From NCBI GenBank assembly GCA_964509425.1, contig CAZDWZ010000001.1, positions 186,001 through 250,000 on the forward strand: 64,000 nt of DNA. The letters are read 5' to 3'. The position numbers and the translations under genes were made by a program. Below the pieces are notes generated by a model. That model was given only the letters and a program-made list of their open reading frames with translations. It was not told the origin of the DNA and ran no database searches. This document shows positions 41,415-49,615 of this stretch, piece after piece; position 1 is the stretch's first letter; every line of letters begins with the position of its first letter. Origin of the DNA: CAZDWZ01 sp964509425. GTDB taxonomy: Bacteria; Bdellovibrionota_C; UBA2361; SZUA-149; CAZDWZ01.

Positions 41415-43076
41415 TCACCATCCCCGGTTTGAAACCAGAAGCGGATGGGGAGGAAGCACCTGCCGAAGCATCCCCCCCGGAAGTATCGTGGGCGGGGAAG
41501 ACGTAGAAATACCGAGAAGTCCGGAGGCGAGAGCCGGTATCCAATCCGCAATTTCGTGGGCGAGCGCCCCGACCCCGTGGCCCATGAGACCGCGACTAAA
41601 CACCTGACCTGCCTCTCCGTGAAGGTAGACTCCCAACTCTGCCGCTTCGCGAGCACCGATTCCCTGAGCGATAAATCCGGCGATCACTCCCGAGAGCACG
41701 TCTCCGGACCCTCCCGTTGCAAGAGCCGCGTGGGCGTGGGGCGAAACGGAAATTCCGGCCCCTCCCCCGGCAAGCAGGGTAAATGCCCCTTTTAATACGG
41801 CAACACCATGGTAGGTGTCGGCCAGTTGCCGCACCGAGGCAAACCGAACAGCCTCTATCTCAGAAGCACTTTTTCCGAGCATACGGCCCGCCTCTCCCGG
41901 ATGTGGTGTCAGCACCACCGAAGAGGGAAGCAGTCGGCCGAGATCCTGCCCCCGACGCTTCGACAACAGATTCAACGCGTCGGCATCCACGACCGAGCAC
42001 AAACTGTTTTTCCGCACGGCCTCGAGACAGCTGAGAAAATACTGTTCCGCAAGTTCGCTTGTGCCTAACCCCGGTCCGAGAACGATTGAATCTTTTCCAT
42101 CGAGAAATCCGGCAATCGCGCGTTCGAGCTTTTCACCCTTCGCCGATCCGGGGATGACCTCAAACATCACTTCCGGCAGAGACGCATCGATGAACGGGAT
42201 CGAAGCTTCCGGAATGATTGCGGTGACGAGACCCGCACCGGCTCGAAGCGCCGCTTTTGCCGCAAGAACAACCGCGCCCGCTCGCCCGGGAAACCCCCCG
42301 AAAATCGCGACGTGGCCCCTCGTCCCTTTGTGAACATACGAGGAACCACGAATTTTGTGGAGATATTGTCCGACGGTGTTCACCTCGAGAAGAGTTACGG
42401 AGTTTCCATCAGGCGTCGATTGACCCAGACTCACACCGATGTCCGCGAGGACAACTCGCCCGACATATTCTCTTCCCGGAGGAAGGACAAAGCAGGGCTT
42501 AAGCGCTTGAAGCGTGACCGTAACGTCCGCCCGCACCGCTTCCGAAATCACTGCGCCCGTATCGGCAGAGACACCGCTCGGAACATCTATCGAGAGGATT
42601 CGAGCGCGAGTTTTCGCGGTGGCATTGATGCTGCGCACAAGTCCGGCATGCGCTGCGTTCATTTCCCGGGAGTATCCGGTTCCAAAAAGCGCATCGATGA
42701 TTAGTCCAGCACCGGAGAGCAGTGCATCATCGTTTTCGCCAGAGCTCTCCGTCCGGCCGGACGAGCTTCTCCATGCACGGCAAGCCGAAAGCGCATCACC
42801 TCGGAGCTCCGATTCAGGAACCGCGGCAAGCACCACCACCGAGTATCCTCTTTCGAGCAACGCGCGAGCTGCAACGAACCCATCGCCGCCGTTGTTCCCT
42901 CCACCGGTTACAACCACTATTCCACGTTGAAGAATCTCCTCGGGAAACTCGAGAACAGCGGCGGCAATAGTTCGACCGGCGACTTCGAGCACTGCACGAG
43001 AATCAACCCCTACCGAATTGAAAGTGAAGGCATCTCGCGCTTTCATTTCTCCGGCGGTAAGGATGCTGGTCGCCAT
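41415..43076 (-). CDS. nnr: Bifunctional NAD(P)H-hydrate epimerase/dehydratase
   Basis: A 553-residue fusion that repairs hydrated NAD(P)H. The N-terminal YjeF_N epimerase domain (about 1-210) has VVTGGGNNGGDGFVAARALL and IIDALFGTGYSREM; the C-terminal YjeF_C ADP-dependent dehydratase (about 235-530) has VLGPGLGTSE, VVDADALNLLSKR, VVLTPHPGEAGRML and the final LATGGSGDVLSGVIAGFIAQ. The ATG at 43076 is four bases past the glmM stop; the frame to 43160 inside glmM is rejected. Its place between glmM and tsaE is conserved in many bacteria. Confidence 0.95.
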   Translation of the reverse strand: MATSILTAGEMKARDAFTFNSVGVDSRAVLEVAGRTIAAAVLEFPEEILQRGIVVVTGGGNNGGDGFVAARALLERGYSVVVLAAVPESELRGDALSACRAWRSSSGRTESSGENDDALLSGAGLIIDALFGTGYSREMNAAHAGLVRSINATAKTRARILSIDVPSGVSADTGAVISEAVRADVTVTLQALKPCFVLPPGREYVGRVVLADIGVSLGQSTPDGNSVTLLEVNTVGQYLHKIRGSSYVHKGTRGHVAIFGGFPGRAGAVVLAAKAALRAGAGLVTAIIPEASIPFIDASLPEVMFEVIPGSAKGEKLERAIAGFLDGKDSIVLGPGLGTSELAEQYFLSCLEAVRKNSLCSVVDADALNLLSKRRGQDLGRLLPSSVVLTPHPGEAGRMLGKSASEIEAVRFASVRQLADTYHGVAVLKGAFTLLAGGGAGISVSPHAHAALATGGSGDVLSGVIAGFIAQGIGAREAAELGVYLHGEAGQVFSRGLMGHGVGALAHEIADWIPALASGLLGISTSSPPTILPGGMLRQVLPPHPLLVSNRGW

Positions 43077-43080
43077 AGCG

Positions 43081-44445
43081 TTATTGCGAGAGATCCTTCC
43101 GAACTTGGCTTGCCAGCGCTTCGGCAACCGCGCGGCAGAGTACGTCGTCGGAGCTTTCAACCATGACTCTCGCCTTCGATTCAGTGCCGGAATACCGGAG
43201 TAAAACTCGGCCTTTGTCGGCGAGTTGCTTTTCGGCCTCTCCGATCGCTTTCGAGAGCGCAGGCAACTCGGCGAACGGCCGTTTCTCCTTCACCGGTACG
43301 TTGATCAGTACCTGAGGATAACGCGTGATGAGTCCTTGAAACTGAGAGAGCTTTTTCTTCGACTTCAGCATGGTACACAGAACCAACAGTGATGAAAGGA
43401 TTCCATCGCCGGTGGTATTGTGATCCAATGAAATCATATGGCCAGACTGCTCACCGCCTAAATTGACATCGCGGGCAAGCATCTCGGCGATAACGTAACG
43501 ATCTCCAACGTCAGATCGATAAAGCTCCAGTCCGCGCTGTTTCAATGCGACCTCGAGACCGAAATTCGTCATGACGGTTCCGACAACCCCGTTTCCACGC
43601 AATTGCCCTCGTTCCTGCATGTCGAACGCACAGATGGCAAGCACGTCGTCTCCGTCGAGAAAATTCCCCTTCTCATCGCAGAGGATGACGCGGTCGGCAT
43701 CGCCGTCGTAGGCGATTCCGCAATCGGCTCCGTGCTCAAGCACGAGCTTGGCGATCCTCTCAGGATAGAGGCTGCCACAATTTTCATTGATATTTTTGCC
43801 GCTCGGTTTATCACCGACTTGAATGAGCTGAGCACCCAGCTCGGTGAAGACCATAGGAGCGACCTTGTATGCCGCTCCGTTCGCCGTATCCAGCACGATC
43901 TTCAACCCATCAAGCTTGCACTCTCGTTCGATACAGCTCTTCAGGAAGACCGTATAGCGCCCGGCTGCATCGTCTATCCGAAATGCCTTTCCAATCTTAT
44001 CAGGCGCAGCCCGAAGTCCATCGAGCTCGCCGGGTTGCATCAGCCGCTCGATTTCATCCTCAACCTCGTCGCTAAGCTTGAACCCATCCGCCCCAAAGAA
44101 CTTAATTCCGTTGTCTTCATACGAGTTATGCGAAGCGGAAATGACAACCCCGGCGTCGGCGCGCATGCTCCGTGTCATAAACGCGATGCCCGGTGTCGGC
44201 AGTGGGCCAACGAGAAGCACGTCGACGCCCATCGAAGAAATACCGCTCTCCAGCGCAGTTTCAAGCATGTATCCCGATAACCGCGTATCCTTTCCAATAA
44301 GCACTCGGTGCCGCCCTTCCGATCTTCGGAAAATTTGAGCGGCGGCTCTTCCCAGCCGGAGGACCGTCTCGGAGTCCATCGGAGAAGCATTGGCAACACC
44401 CCGAATTCCGTCAGTCCCAAACAATCGGCTTAGCCTTTCAGACAT
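43081..44445 (-). CDS. glmM: Phosphoglucosamine mutase
   Basis: A 454-residue enzyme converting glucosamine-6-phosphate to glucosamine-1-phosphate for UDP-GlcNAc and peptidoglycan. The opening LFGTDGIRGVAN, the phosphoserine loop VVISASHNSYEDNGIKFF (Ser105), the metal loop YDGDADRVILC, the sugar loop GGEQSGHMI and the C-terminal phosphate site RYSGTESKARVMVE are intact. It follows cdaA-cdaR, the conserved arrangement in which CdaA binds and is restrained by GlmM in studied species. Confidence 0.97.
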   Translation of the reverse strand: MSERLSRLFGTDGIRGVANASPMDSETVLRLGRAAAQIFRRSEGRHRVLIGKDTRLSGYMLETALESGISSMGVDVLLVGPLPTPGIAFMTRSMRADAGVVISASHNSYEDNGIKFFGADGFKLSDEVEDEIERLMQPGELDGLRAAPDKIGKAFRIDDAAGRYTVFLKSCIERECKLDGLKIVLDTANGAAYKVAPMVFTELGAQLIQVGDKPSGKNINENCGSLYPERIAKLVLEHGADCGIAYDGDADRVILCDEKGNFLDGDDVLAICAFDMQERGQLRGNGVVGTVMTNFGLEVALKQRGLELYRSDVGDRYVIAEMLARDVNLGGEQSGHMISLDHNTTGDGILSSLLVLCTMLKSKKKLSQFQGLITRYPQVLINVPVKEKRPFAELPALSKAIGEAEKQLADKGRVLLRYSGTESKARVMVESSDDVLCRAVAEALASQVRKDLSQ

Positions 44446-44503
44446 AAATACTTCCTTAGTTTACATTTTTCCGGCCCGCCTCGGCATTCCGGAAGAGCCT
44501 ATT

Positions 44504-45439
44504 TTATTGGCCCCGCTGTTTCATGAGCTGCACAGTAACATAATCCGGGTCAGTACTCAGAATACTGACGCCAGGCGGCAGGTTCCCGCGCAACCGTACT
44601 TGGAACCGCCCTTCGGAAAGAGCCCGCGCGTCGGCTCTCAGCTCGAGGGTTCCGGGCGAAATTTGTGCCAACAGCTCCGGAGGCCCAGCGAGGTTGAGCC
44701 GGACTTTCGAGGGTTCGACTGTACCGGCAAAGCCCTTCGCCGCGAGGAGTTTCACTCCGACTTTCTCGAAAGTACTCTGTCCGGCAATCGGCTCGATAAT
44801 CACATGCACTCGAACACTGCTCGCCGCGAAGCGCACGTTTGCCTTCGTCTTCGCTAAGGGAACTTCGAACTCCCTCGATTCGGCAAGATCGGTAATATTG
44901 ATCTTCTCTGCTCGAACTTCGACAAGCGATGCCACAGCCTGCTCCGCGCCTGAAACTCGCACCGTTGGAGGGCTGATCCTCGTCTCACTCACCACAAATC
45001 CTGGCTTCGGACGTCCGAAGTCTTCTGAAACAACAGGAATTTCCTTGCTCACGATCGGTTCGAACTCGATATTTAGGTCGTTCGGCGACACACTCACTAC
45101 CTGAACACCGACGGGCAGCCAAAGCTGCCGAAGGTCCAGATTCGGTCTCAAGAACAGCGGTCGTTCGGCGGGATAGTCTACAGTGAGATGGTACGGGGTA
45201 TTTCGCAGCTGTTCAATGAGCGGTCGAGGCCCTTTTACGTCGATGCGTAGCGGCACTCCGTTATCGACGAGCTCAGGGCTGACAATCATCAGATCCCCCG
45301 GAACATTGATGACCTCAAGAGTCACAGCTAACCCGGCGGTTACCGAGTTGTCGGGGCTATAAAAGTAAACCTCGAGCAACACCGCCATGAGCAGTGAAAG
45401 TATTTTGAGATTCAGGTTTTCCCATTTCTGACCTTTCAC
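44504..45439 (-). CDS. cdaR: YbbR-domain regulator of diadenylate cyclase (CdaR-like)
   Basis: A 311-residue protein with one N-terminal membrane anchor (LKILSLLMAVLLEVYFY) and an extracytoplasmic part built of about three YbbR repeats of 80-90 residues. Recurring patterns include LEVINVPGDLMIVSPELVDN, SRVSGAEQAVASLVEVRAEK-like segments and KVRLNLAGPPELLAQISPGT. CdaR regulates the CdaA cyclase in Gram-positive bacteria. The start overlaps the cdaA stop by four bases, so the two proteins are made together. Confidence 0.88.
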   Translation of the reverse strand: MKGQKWENLNLKILSLLMAVLLEVYFYSPDNSVTAGLAVTLEVINVPGDLMIVSPELVDNGVPLRIDVKGPRPLIEQLRNTPYHLTVDYPAERPLFLRPNLDLRQLWLPVGVQVVSVSPNDLNIEFEPIVSKEIPVVSEDFGRPKPGFVVSETRISPPTVRVSGAEQAVASLVEVRAEKINITDLAESREFEVPLAKTKANVRFAASSVRVHVIIEPIAGQSTFEKVGVKLLAAKGFAGTVEPSKVRLNLAGPPELLAQISPGTLELRADARALSEGRFQVRLRGNLPPGVSILSTDPDYVTVQLMKQRGQ

Positions 45440-46275
45440 GACTCCTGTGTAAGCTCCGCAGCATTTCCGCCTAACTCGGGTTGCTGTTTCCTTTTCTTCC
45501 CCCGGGGCCTTCCCCGGAACACGGCAAGTCGCTGGAGCAGCGTGTAGAGGCTCTTCTCATCGAGGTCCTTTGAGATTCTTCCCTCGCGAATCAGCGAAAT
45601 TCCGCCGGTCTCTTCTGAGATGACGACGACGAGCGCATCGCTTCTTTCCGATAGGCCGATAGCGGCTCGATGCCGAGTTCCATAGGAGGAGCTGATGGTG
45701 CGGCTGAACGTCAGAGGAAGCACAGCGCCGGCAGCTACAATTCGATCTCGGTCGATGATGACAGCTCCGTCGTGCAGCGGGGACGTCGGGAGAAAAATGC
45801 TAATCAGCAGCTGATGGCTGACACGAGAGTCGACTTGAATTGCAGGCTCAATATAGTCTTCGAGTCCAACATCTCGACGAATCACGATGAGCCCACCGAT
45901 CCGCCTGCTGGAGAGGGTCGCCGCAGCATGCGCTACCTCTTTGATTGTTTCCTCGAGCGCCCGTGGAGCTTCGCCACCGAAGCCGGGAACAAGCCCCACC
46001 TTAATCAGCGCGCGCCGAAGGTCTTCTTGAAACAGGACCACGATGACCAGAATGACGGAGCCAAGGAAGTTTCCTAGGATCCAATTCAAGGTGGCAAGGT
46101 GAAGAACACGCGACGCGAGATAGACAAGAACAACGATGCCAAGACCGAGCAACATCGGTTCGGCACGAGTCCCCCTAACCAAGAGGAGAATTCTGTATAT
46201 CAAGAAGAAAACGAGAGAGATGTCGAGTATACGACTAAGGACATTCCAATCAAAAAATTGCCAAAAGAAATCCAT
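45436..46275 (-). CDS. cdaA: Diadenylate cyclase CdaA
   Basis: A 279-residue membrane cyclase. Three N-terminal membrane helices (about 12-82) precede the DAC (DisA_N) domain, with the catalytic DGA (169-171, in SPLHDGAVIIDRDRIVAAGA) and GTRHRAA (199-205) both intact. It makes c-di-AMP, which controls potassium, osmotic balance and wall synthesis. The operon cdaA-cdaR-glmM is the classic arrangement. The C-terminal tail is basic (FRGRPRGKKRKQQ). A dispersed hairpin repeat lies between ftsH and this gene. Confidence 0.95.
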   Translation of the reverse strand: MDFFWQFFDWNVLSRILDISLVFFLIYRILLLVRGTRAEPMLLGLGIVVLVYLASRVLHLATLNWILGNFLGSVILVIVVLFQEDLRRALIKVGLVPGFGGEAPRALEETIKEVAHAAATLSSRRIGGLIVIRRDVGLEDYIEPAIQVDSRVSHQLLISIFLPTSPLHDGAVIIDRDRIVAAGAVLPLTFSRTISSSYGTRHRAAIGLSERSDALVVVISEETGGISLIREGRISKDLDEKSLYTLLQRLAVFRGRPRGKKRKQQPELGGNAAELTQES

Positions 46276-46316
46276 CTCTCTTTTCAGGCACCATCGGTAA
46301 GCGAGAAACTAAATTG

Positions 46317-46378
46317 AGGCCTCGCGTGCCGCACGAGATATCGCACGTTCGTGCGCTATCTCGTGGTCGCGGCACTAA
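46317..46378 (-). repeat. Hairpin repeat, copy A (supplies the ftsH stop codon)
   Basis: On the minus strand the element begins TAGTGCCGC, where TAG is the ftsH stop, and ends TGCGGCACGCGAGGC. Between them lies a long inverted repeat (CACGAGATA / TATCTCGTG plus CGCACG/CGTGCG) with a very small loop. Copy B at 59389-59450 shares both ends exactly but has an unrelated central stem, and its TAG also ends a gene. The outer TGCCGC/GCGGCA pair adds to the stem. Confidence 0.85.
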
Positions 46379-48252
46379 TTCACCGCATTGGCCGTTTGCC
46401 GGTTTTCCTTCTCTTCCTTGGTTCCTCTCAGCTTTTCAACCGGGACATGTTCTCCGAGGATCTTGTGAACTTGTTCCGAATCGAGCGTCTCTTCGCGAAG
46501 CAGCTCGAGCGCTAATCCTTCAAGTCCCGATCGATATTCTCGGAGGAGATTTCTTGCACGCTCAAGTTCGGTTTCGATGAGGTGACGAATCTCTTCGTCG
46601 ATGAGAAATGCTGTGCTCTCGGAGTAGTCTCGTTGATGACCAAGCTCCCGGCCCAAAAAGACCGCTTCATCCTTTCGCCCGTAGGCCAACGGTCCCAGCT
46701 TTTCGCTCATTCCCCATTCACAAACCATGCGGCGTGCGAGCCGAGTAGCTTGCATGATGTCAGAGCTCGCCCCGGTCGAAATCTCGGAGAAGACCATTTC
46801 CTCTGCAGCTCGGCCGCCGAACATGATGCAGATTCGGTCCAAACAATATTCCTTCGACTGGGTATGCCGTTCATCCTCAGGGAGCTGCTGCACGAGTCCA
46901 AGAGCCACACCCCGCGGAACGATAGTCACTTTGTGAATTGGGTCCGCCGTCGGAAGCAGCTTCGTCAAGATCGCGTGACCGGCCTCATGGTAGGCGGTGG
47001 TTTGCTTATCTCGCTCTGAAAGCACCATTGAGCGTCGCTCGGTGCCCATCAAAATCTTATCCTTCGCGTACTCGAAGTGGTGCATATTCACCTTCTCGGC
47101 GTCTTTCAGCGCCGCATACAAGGCCGCCTCATTCACCAAGTTCGATAAATCTGCTCCGGAAAAACCCGGAGTTCCCCGCGCGAGCTTCTCAATCACGACA
47201 TCGTTACCAAGCTGAATCTTCTTTGTATGAACTCGAAGAATTCCTTCACGTCCGCGAATGTCCGGGAGAGGGACGACAACCGTTCGGTCGAAACGCCCTG
47301 GCCGGAGCAAAGCCGGATCTAGAACATCGGGACGGTTTGTCGCCGCAATCAAGATAACGCCTTCGTTCGGTTCGAAGCCGTCCATCTCGACGAGAAGTTG
47401 GTTCAGAGTCTGCTCTCGTTCGTCATGTCCCCCACCGAGCCCAGCGCCACGATGACGGCCGACGGCATCGATTTCGTCGATGAAGATGATGCATGGGGCG
47501 TTTTTCTTGCCGCGCATGAACAAATCACGAACTCTCGAAGCGCCGACCCCCACGAACATTTCTACGAAGTCCGATCCCGAAATGCTGAAAAACGGCACGC
47601 CGGCTTCTCCGGCAATCGCACGGGCGAGAAGAGTTTTCCCGGTTCCTGGGCTACCGACGAGCAGCACCCCCTTGGGAATTCGCCCTCCGAGCTTTGTGAA
47701 CTTCTTCGGATCCTTCAGGAATTGAACGATGGCCTCGAGCTCTCCCTTCGACTCATCGATACCCGCGACGTCGTCAAAGGTGACTTTACTCGGCCCCTCT
47801 TCGAGAAGGCGCGCACGGCTCTTCCCAAAGCTAAGCGCCTTTCCACCACCAACCTGAATTTGACGCATGAAGAAGATCCAAACGCCGATGAGAAGCAGCA
47901 TCGGGAACCAATTTGCGAGCAGGAGAAAATACCAGCTTTCTTCATCCTTCGGCTTCGCGTCGAACTTGATTTTCGACGCGCGAAGGTCCTTCACCAAATC
48001 CATGTCATTCGGCGGAAGATGAGTGAGAAATTTGCCGGAACGCCCGGAGCCAAAGCCTTCCTTAAACTGCCCGGTGATTTCTTCATCCTTGATCAGAACT
48101 TCGGAGATTTTCTCCTCGGCTACGGCCTGACGGAAATCGGAATAGGGAATTTCATTGGGGCGTTGTTCTTGCTTTCCAAAAACGTTGTAGAAAAGCACCA
48201 CAACGATAATCAGAAAAACCCAGAGAGCTGCATTTCGGGATACTTGATTCAA
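46375..48252 (-). CDS. ftsH: ATP-dependent zinc metalloprotease FtsH
   Basis: A 625-residue AAA+ membrane protease. Two membrane helices flank a periplasmic domain (helix 1 AALWVFLIIVVVLFYNVFG). The AAA domain has Walker A GSPGTGKT (residues 200-207), Walker B IIFIDEIDAVG, and second-region-of-homology sequence RPGRFDR; the zinc site is HEAGH (422-426). It degrades membrane and regulatory proteins. The start is TTG at 48252 with AAGGA seven bases upstream. The longer frame to 48321 is rejected because its first codons form a near-perfect promoter. The TAG stop lies in a dispersed repeat. Confidence 0.95.
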   Translation of the reverse strand: MNQVSRNAALWVFLIIVVVLFYNVFGKQEQRPNEIPYSDFRQAVAEEKISEVLIKDEEITGQFKEGFGSGRSGKFLTHLPPNDMDLVKDLRASKIKFDAKPKDEESWYFLLLANWFPMLLLIGVWIFFMRQIQVGGGKALSFGKSRARLLEEGPSKVTFDDVAGIDESKGELEAIVQFLKDPKKFTKLGGRIPKGVLLVGSPGTGKTLLARAIAGEAGVPFFSISGSDFVEMFVGVGASRVRDLFMRGKKNAPCIIFIDEIDAVGRHRGAGLGGGHDEREQTLNQLLVEMDGFEPNEGVILIAATNRPDVLDPALLRPGRFDRTVVVPLPDIRGREGILRVHTKKIQLGNDVVIEKLARGTPGFSGADLSNLVNEAALYAALKDAEKVNMHHFEYAKDKILMGTERRSMVLSERDKQTTAYHEAGHAILTKLLPTADPIHKVTIVPRGVALGLVQQLPEDERHTQSKEYCLDRICIMFGGRAAEEMVFSEISTGASSDIMQATRLARRMVCEWGMSEKLGPLAYGRKDEAVFLGRELGHQRDYSESTAFLIDEEIRHLIETELERARNLLREYRSGLEGLALELLREETLDSEQVHKILGEHVPVEKLRGTKEEKENRQTANAVN

Positions 48253-48292
48253 CGGGAAATCCTTATTTTTTCGAAATAATTTACGTTTTTTG

Positions 48293-48321
48293 ACTATAAA
48301 AACGGGATCAGCAAGTGTCAA
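48293..48321 (-). promoter_or_regulatory. Strong sigma-70-type promoter of ftsH
   Basis: On the minus strand, TTGACA (48321-48316) and TATAGT (48298-48293) are separated by exactly 17 bases, one mismatch from full consensus. Transcription would start near 48286, about 34 bases before the TTG start codon of ftsH. Apparent codons upstream of 48252 are therefore promoter sequence. Confidence 0.85.
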
Positions 48322-48482
48322 TTAGACGGAGTGCTGTATTTTGACGAAGTCGAGCTGAATCCGCCGCGAGATCTGGAAGCCTAATCCCGACCAACGAAGC
48401 CGCACGCGACCTTCCGATAAATCCAATCCGTCAAAAGGTTCACTACACAGATATAATAGACGCAGGTTGGCCGCCCAGGTCT

Positions 48483-49505
48483 TCAATCGAATAATCCGAA
48501 TTCAACACCTTTGGTCGGGTGAATTATTGCTGAGTATCCGAAGCCGAGCTCGATCTTTTTCGGCCCGTCCAAACACTCCTCGAGAACTCGACCCAAAACG
48601 CCGCGATACGCATGATACCCGACCCTGAAACCATCTTCACCAAACACTTCTTCCGCTTTCACGGCGAGAATCCGCCATTGGAGTGATGGCGGAACCGCGC
48701 GAAGCTGAGCAAGAGGGATCGGATACGCCAACGTCTCGGCCACTCCTCTCGCGTGATTCCAAAGGAACTCATCGTCGTTTCCGAATCGCTCGGCAAACAG
48801 GAAAAGGTCTTCCACCACGTTTGGATTGTATTCCGCTTCGAGCACCGGCAACAGCTCTAGACGGATTCGATTTCTCGTTCTCGCCGTATCAAGATTCGAG
48901 CCATCCAACACCGCACTGAGCCGTTCAGCTTTCACGTAGTCTTTGATCTTCTTTTTTGAGACGCGAAGAAATGGCCGAGCAATGTTTTGCCGGACGTCAA
49001 ACTCCGAAATCGCCCTCCCCGAAGTCAGCGCCCGACCGCTAAGGAGGCGAAAAAGCACCGTTTCCGCCTGATCATTTTGATGGTGAGCCGTAAGCGTGAG
49101 CCATGATCCCGTTTCACGGCGCACCGTATCAAAGTAGCTGTAGCGGATACGCCTTCCCCAAGCCTCGACATTCTCTCCTGGGTCTCGTGGTCCCGCTTGG
49201 AACAGCTTGAATTCGGCTCCGTAGTCCTTGGCGAGCTGCCGAACGATCTCCGCCTCAGAGGCGCTCTCTGCGCGGAGTCCGTGGTCGACGTGAGCGACGA
49301 TTATCTTCACACCGAGCTTTCGGGCGAGCCCATGAAGAACATGGAGGAGCGCATGCGAATCCTCACCGCCGGAGACCCCGACGACGAGAGATTTCTCGGA
49401 GGAACTCGAGTTTGCGGGCGGCACCAGCTTGCCGGCCTCGCGGAGACAAGTTTCCACCGCAAAACGCAGTTCCTTCTCAGTTTTCGTATGGAAAGACTGT
49501 GCCAT
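48483..49505 (-). CDS. tilS: tRNA(Ile)-lysidine synthetase
   Basis: A 340-residue N-type PP-loop ATPase: VVGVSGGEDSHALLHVL is the pyrophosphate-binding loop, followed by VAHVDHGLRAESASEAEIVR, LTAHHQNDQAETVLFRLLSG, and ARPFLRVSKKKIKDYV. It puts lysidine on C34 of the CAU-anticodon tRNA-Ile2 so that it reads AUA. The C-terminal tRNA-binding domains are shorter than in E. coli TilS. TTG at 49508 immediately precedes the preferred ATG at 49505. It lies upstream of ftsH, as in many bacteria. A CAT-anticodon tRNA is encoded at 52252. Confidence 0.93.
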   Translation of the reverse strand: MAQSFHTKTEKELRFAVETCLREAGKLVPPANSSSSEKSLVVGVSGGEDSHALLHVLHGLARKLGVKIIVAHVDHGLRAESASEAEIVRQLAKDYGAEFKLFQAGPRDPGENVEAWGRRIRYSYFDTVRRETGSWLTLTAHHQNDQAETVLFRLLSGRALTSGRAISEFDVRQNIARPFLRVSKKKIKDYVKAERLSAVLDGSNLDTARTRNRIRLELLPVLEAEYNPNVVEDLFLFAERFGNDDEFLWNHARGVAETLAYPIPLAQLRAVPPSLQWRILAVKAEEVFGEDGFRVGYHAYRGVLGRVLEECLDGPKKIELGFGYSAIIHPTKGVEFGLFD

Positions 49506-49615
49506 CAATTTTCAGCCTATCGCGCTTTTCGCATAAGAAAAAGCCGCCACGAAAAACCGGGGGATTTCCTTTTTTACAGAATTCGCTAAAAGTTGCCGTT
49601 CTCCGAGAGGTGATT

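Noticed and set aside
47398..48279. 293-residue plus-strand frame
   Set aside because: It is antisense to ftsH, whose AAA and membrane motifs fill this interval.
48455..48460. TATAAT between tilS and ftsH on the plus strand
   Set aside because: It points away from both genes and has no suitable -35 box or downstream gene.
49412..49615. N-terminal extension of the secreted propeller protein
   Set aside because: It is antisense to the start of tilS and would bury the signal peptide that begins at GTG 49616.
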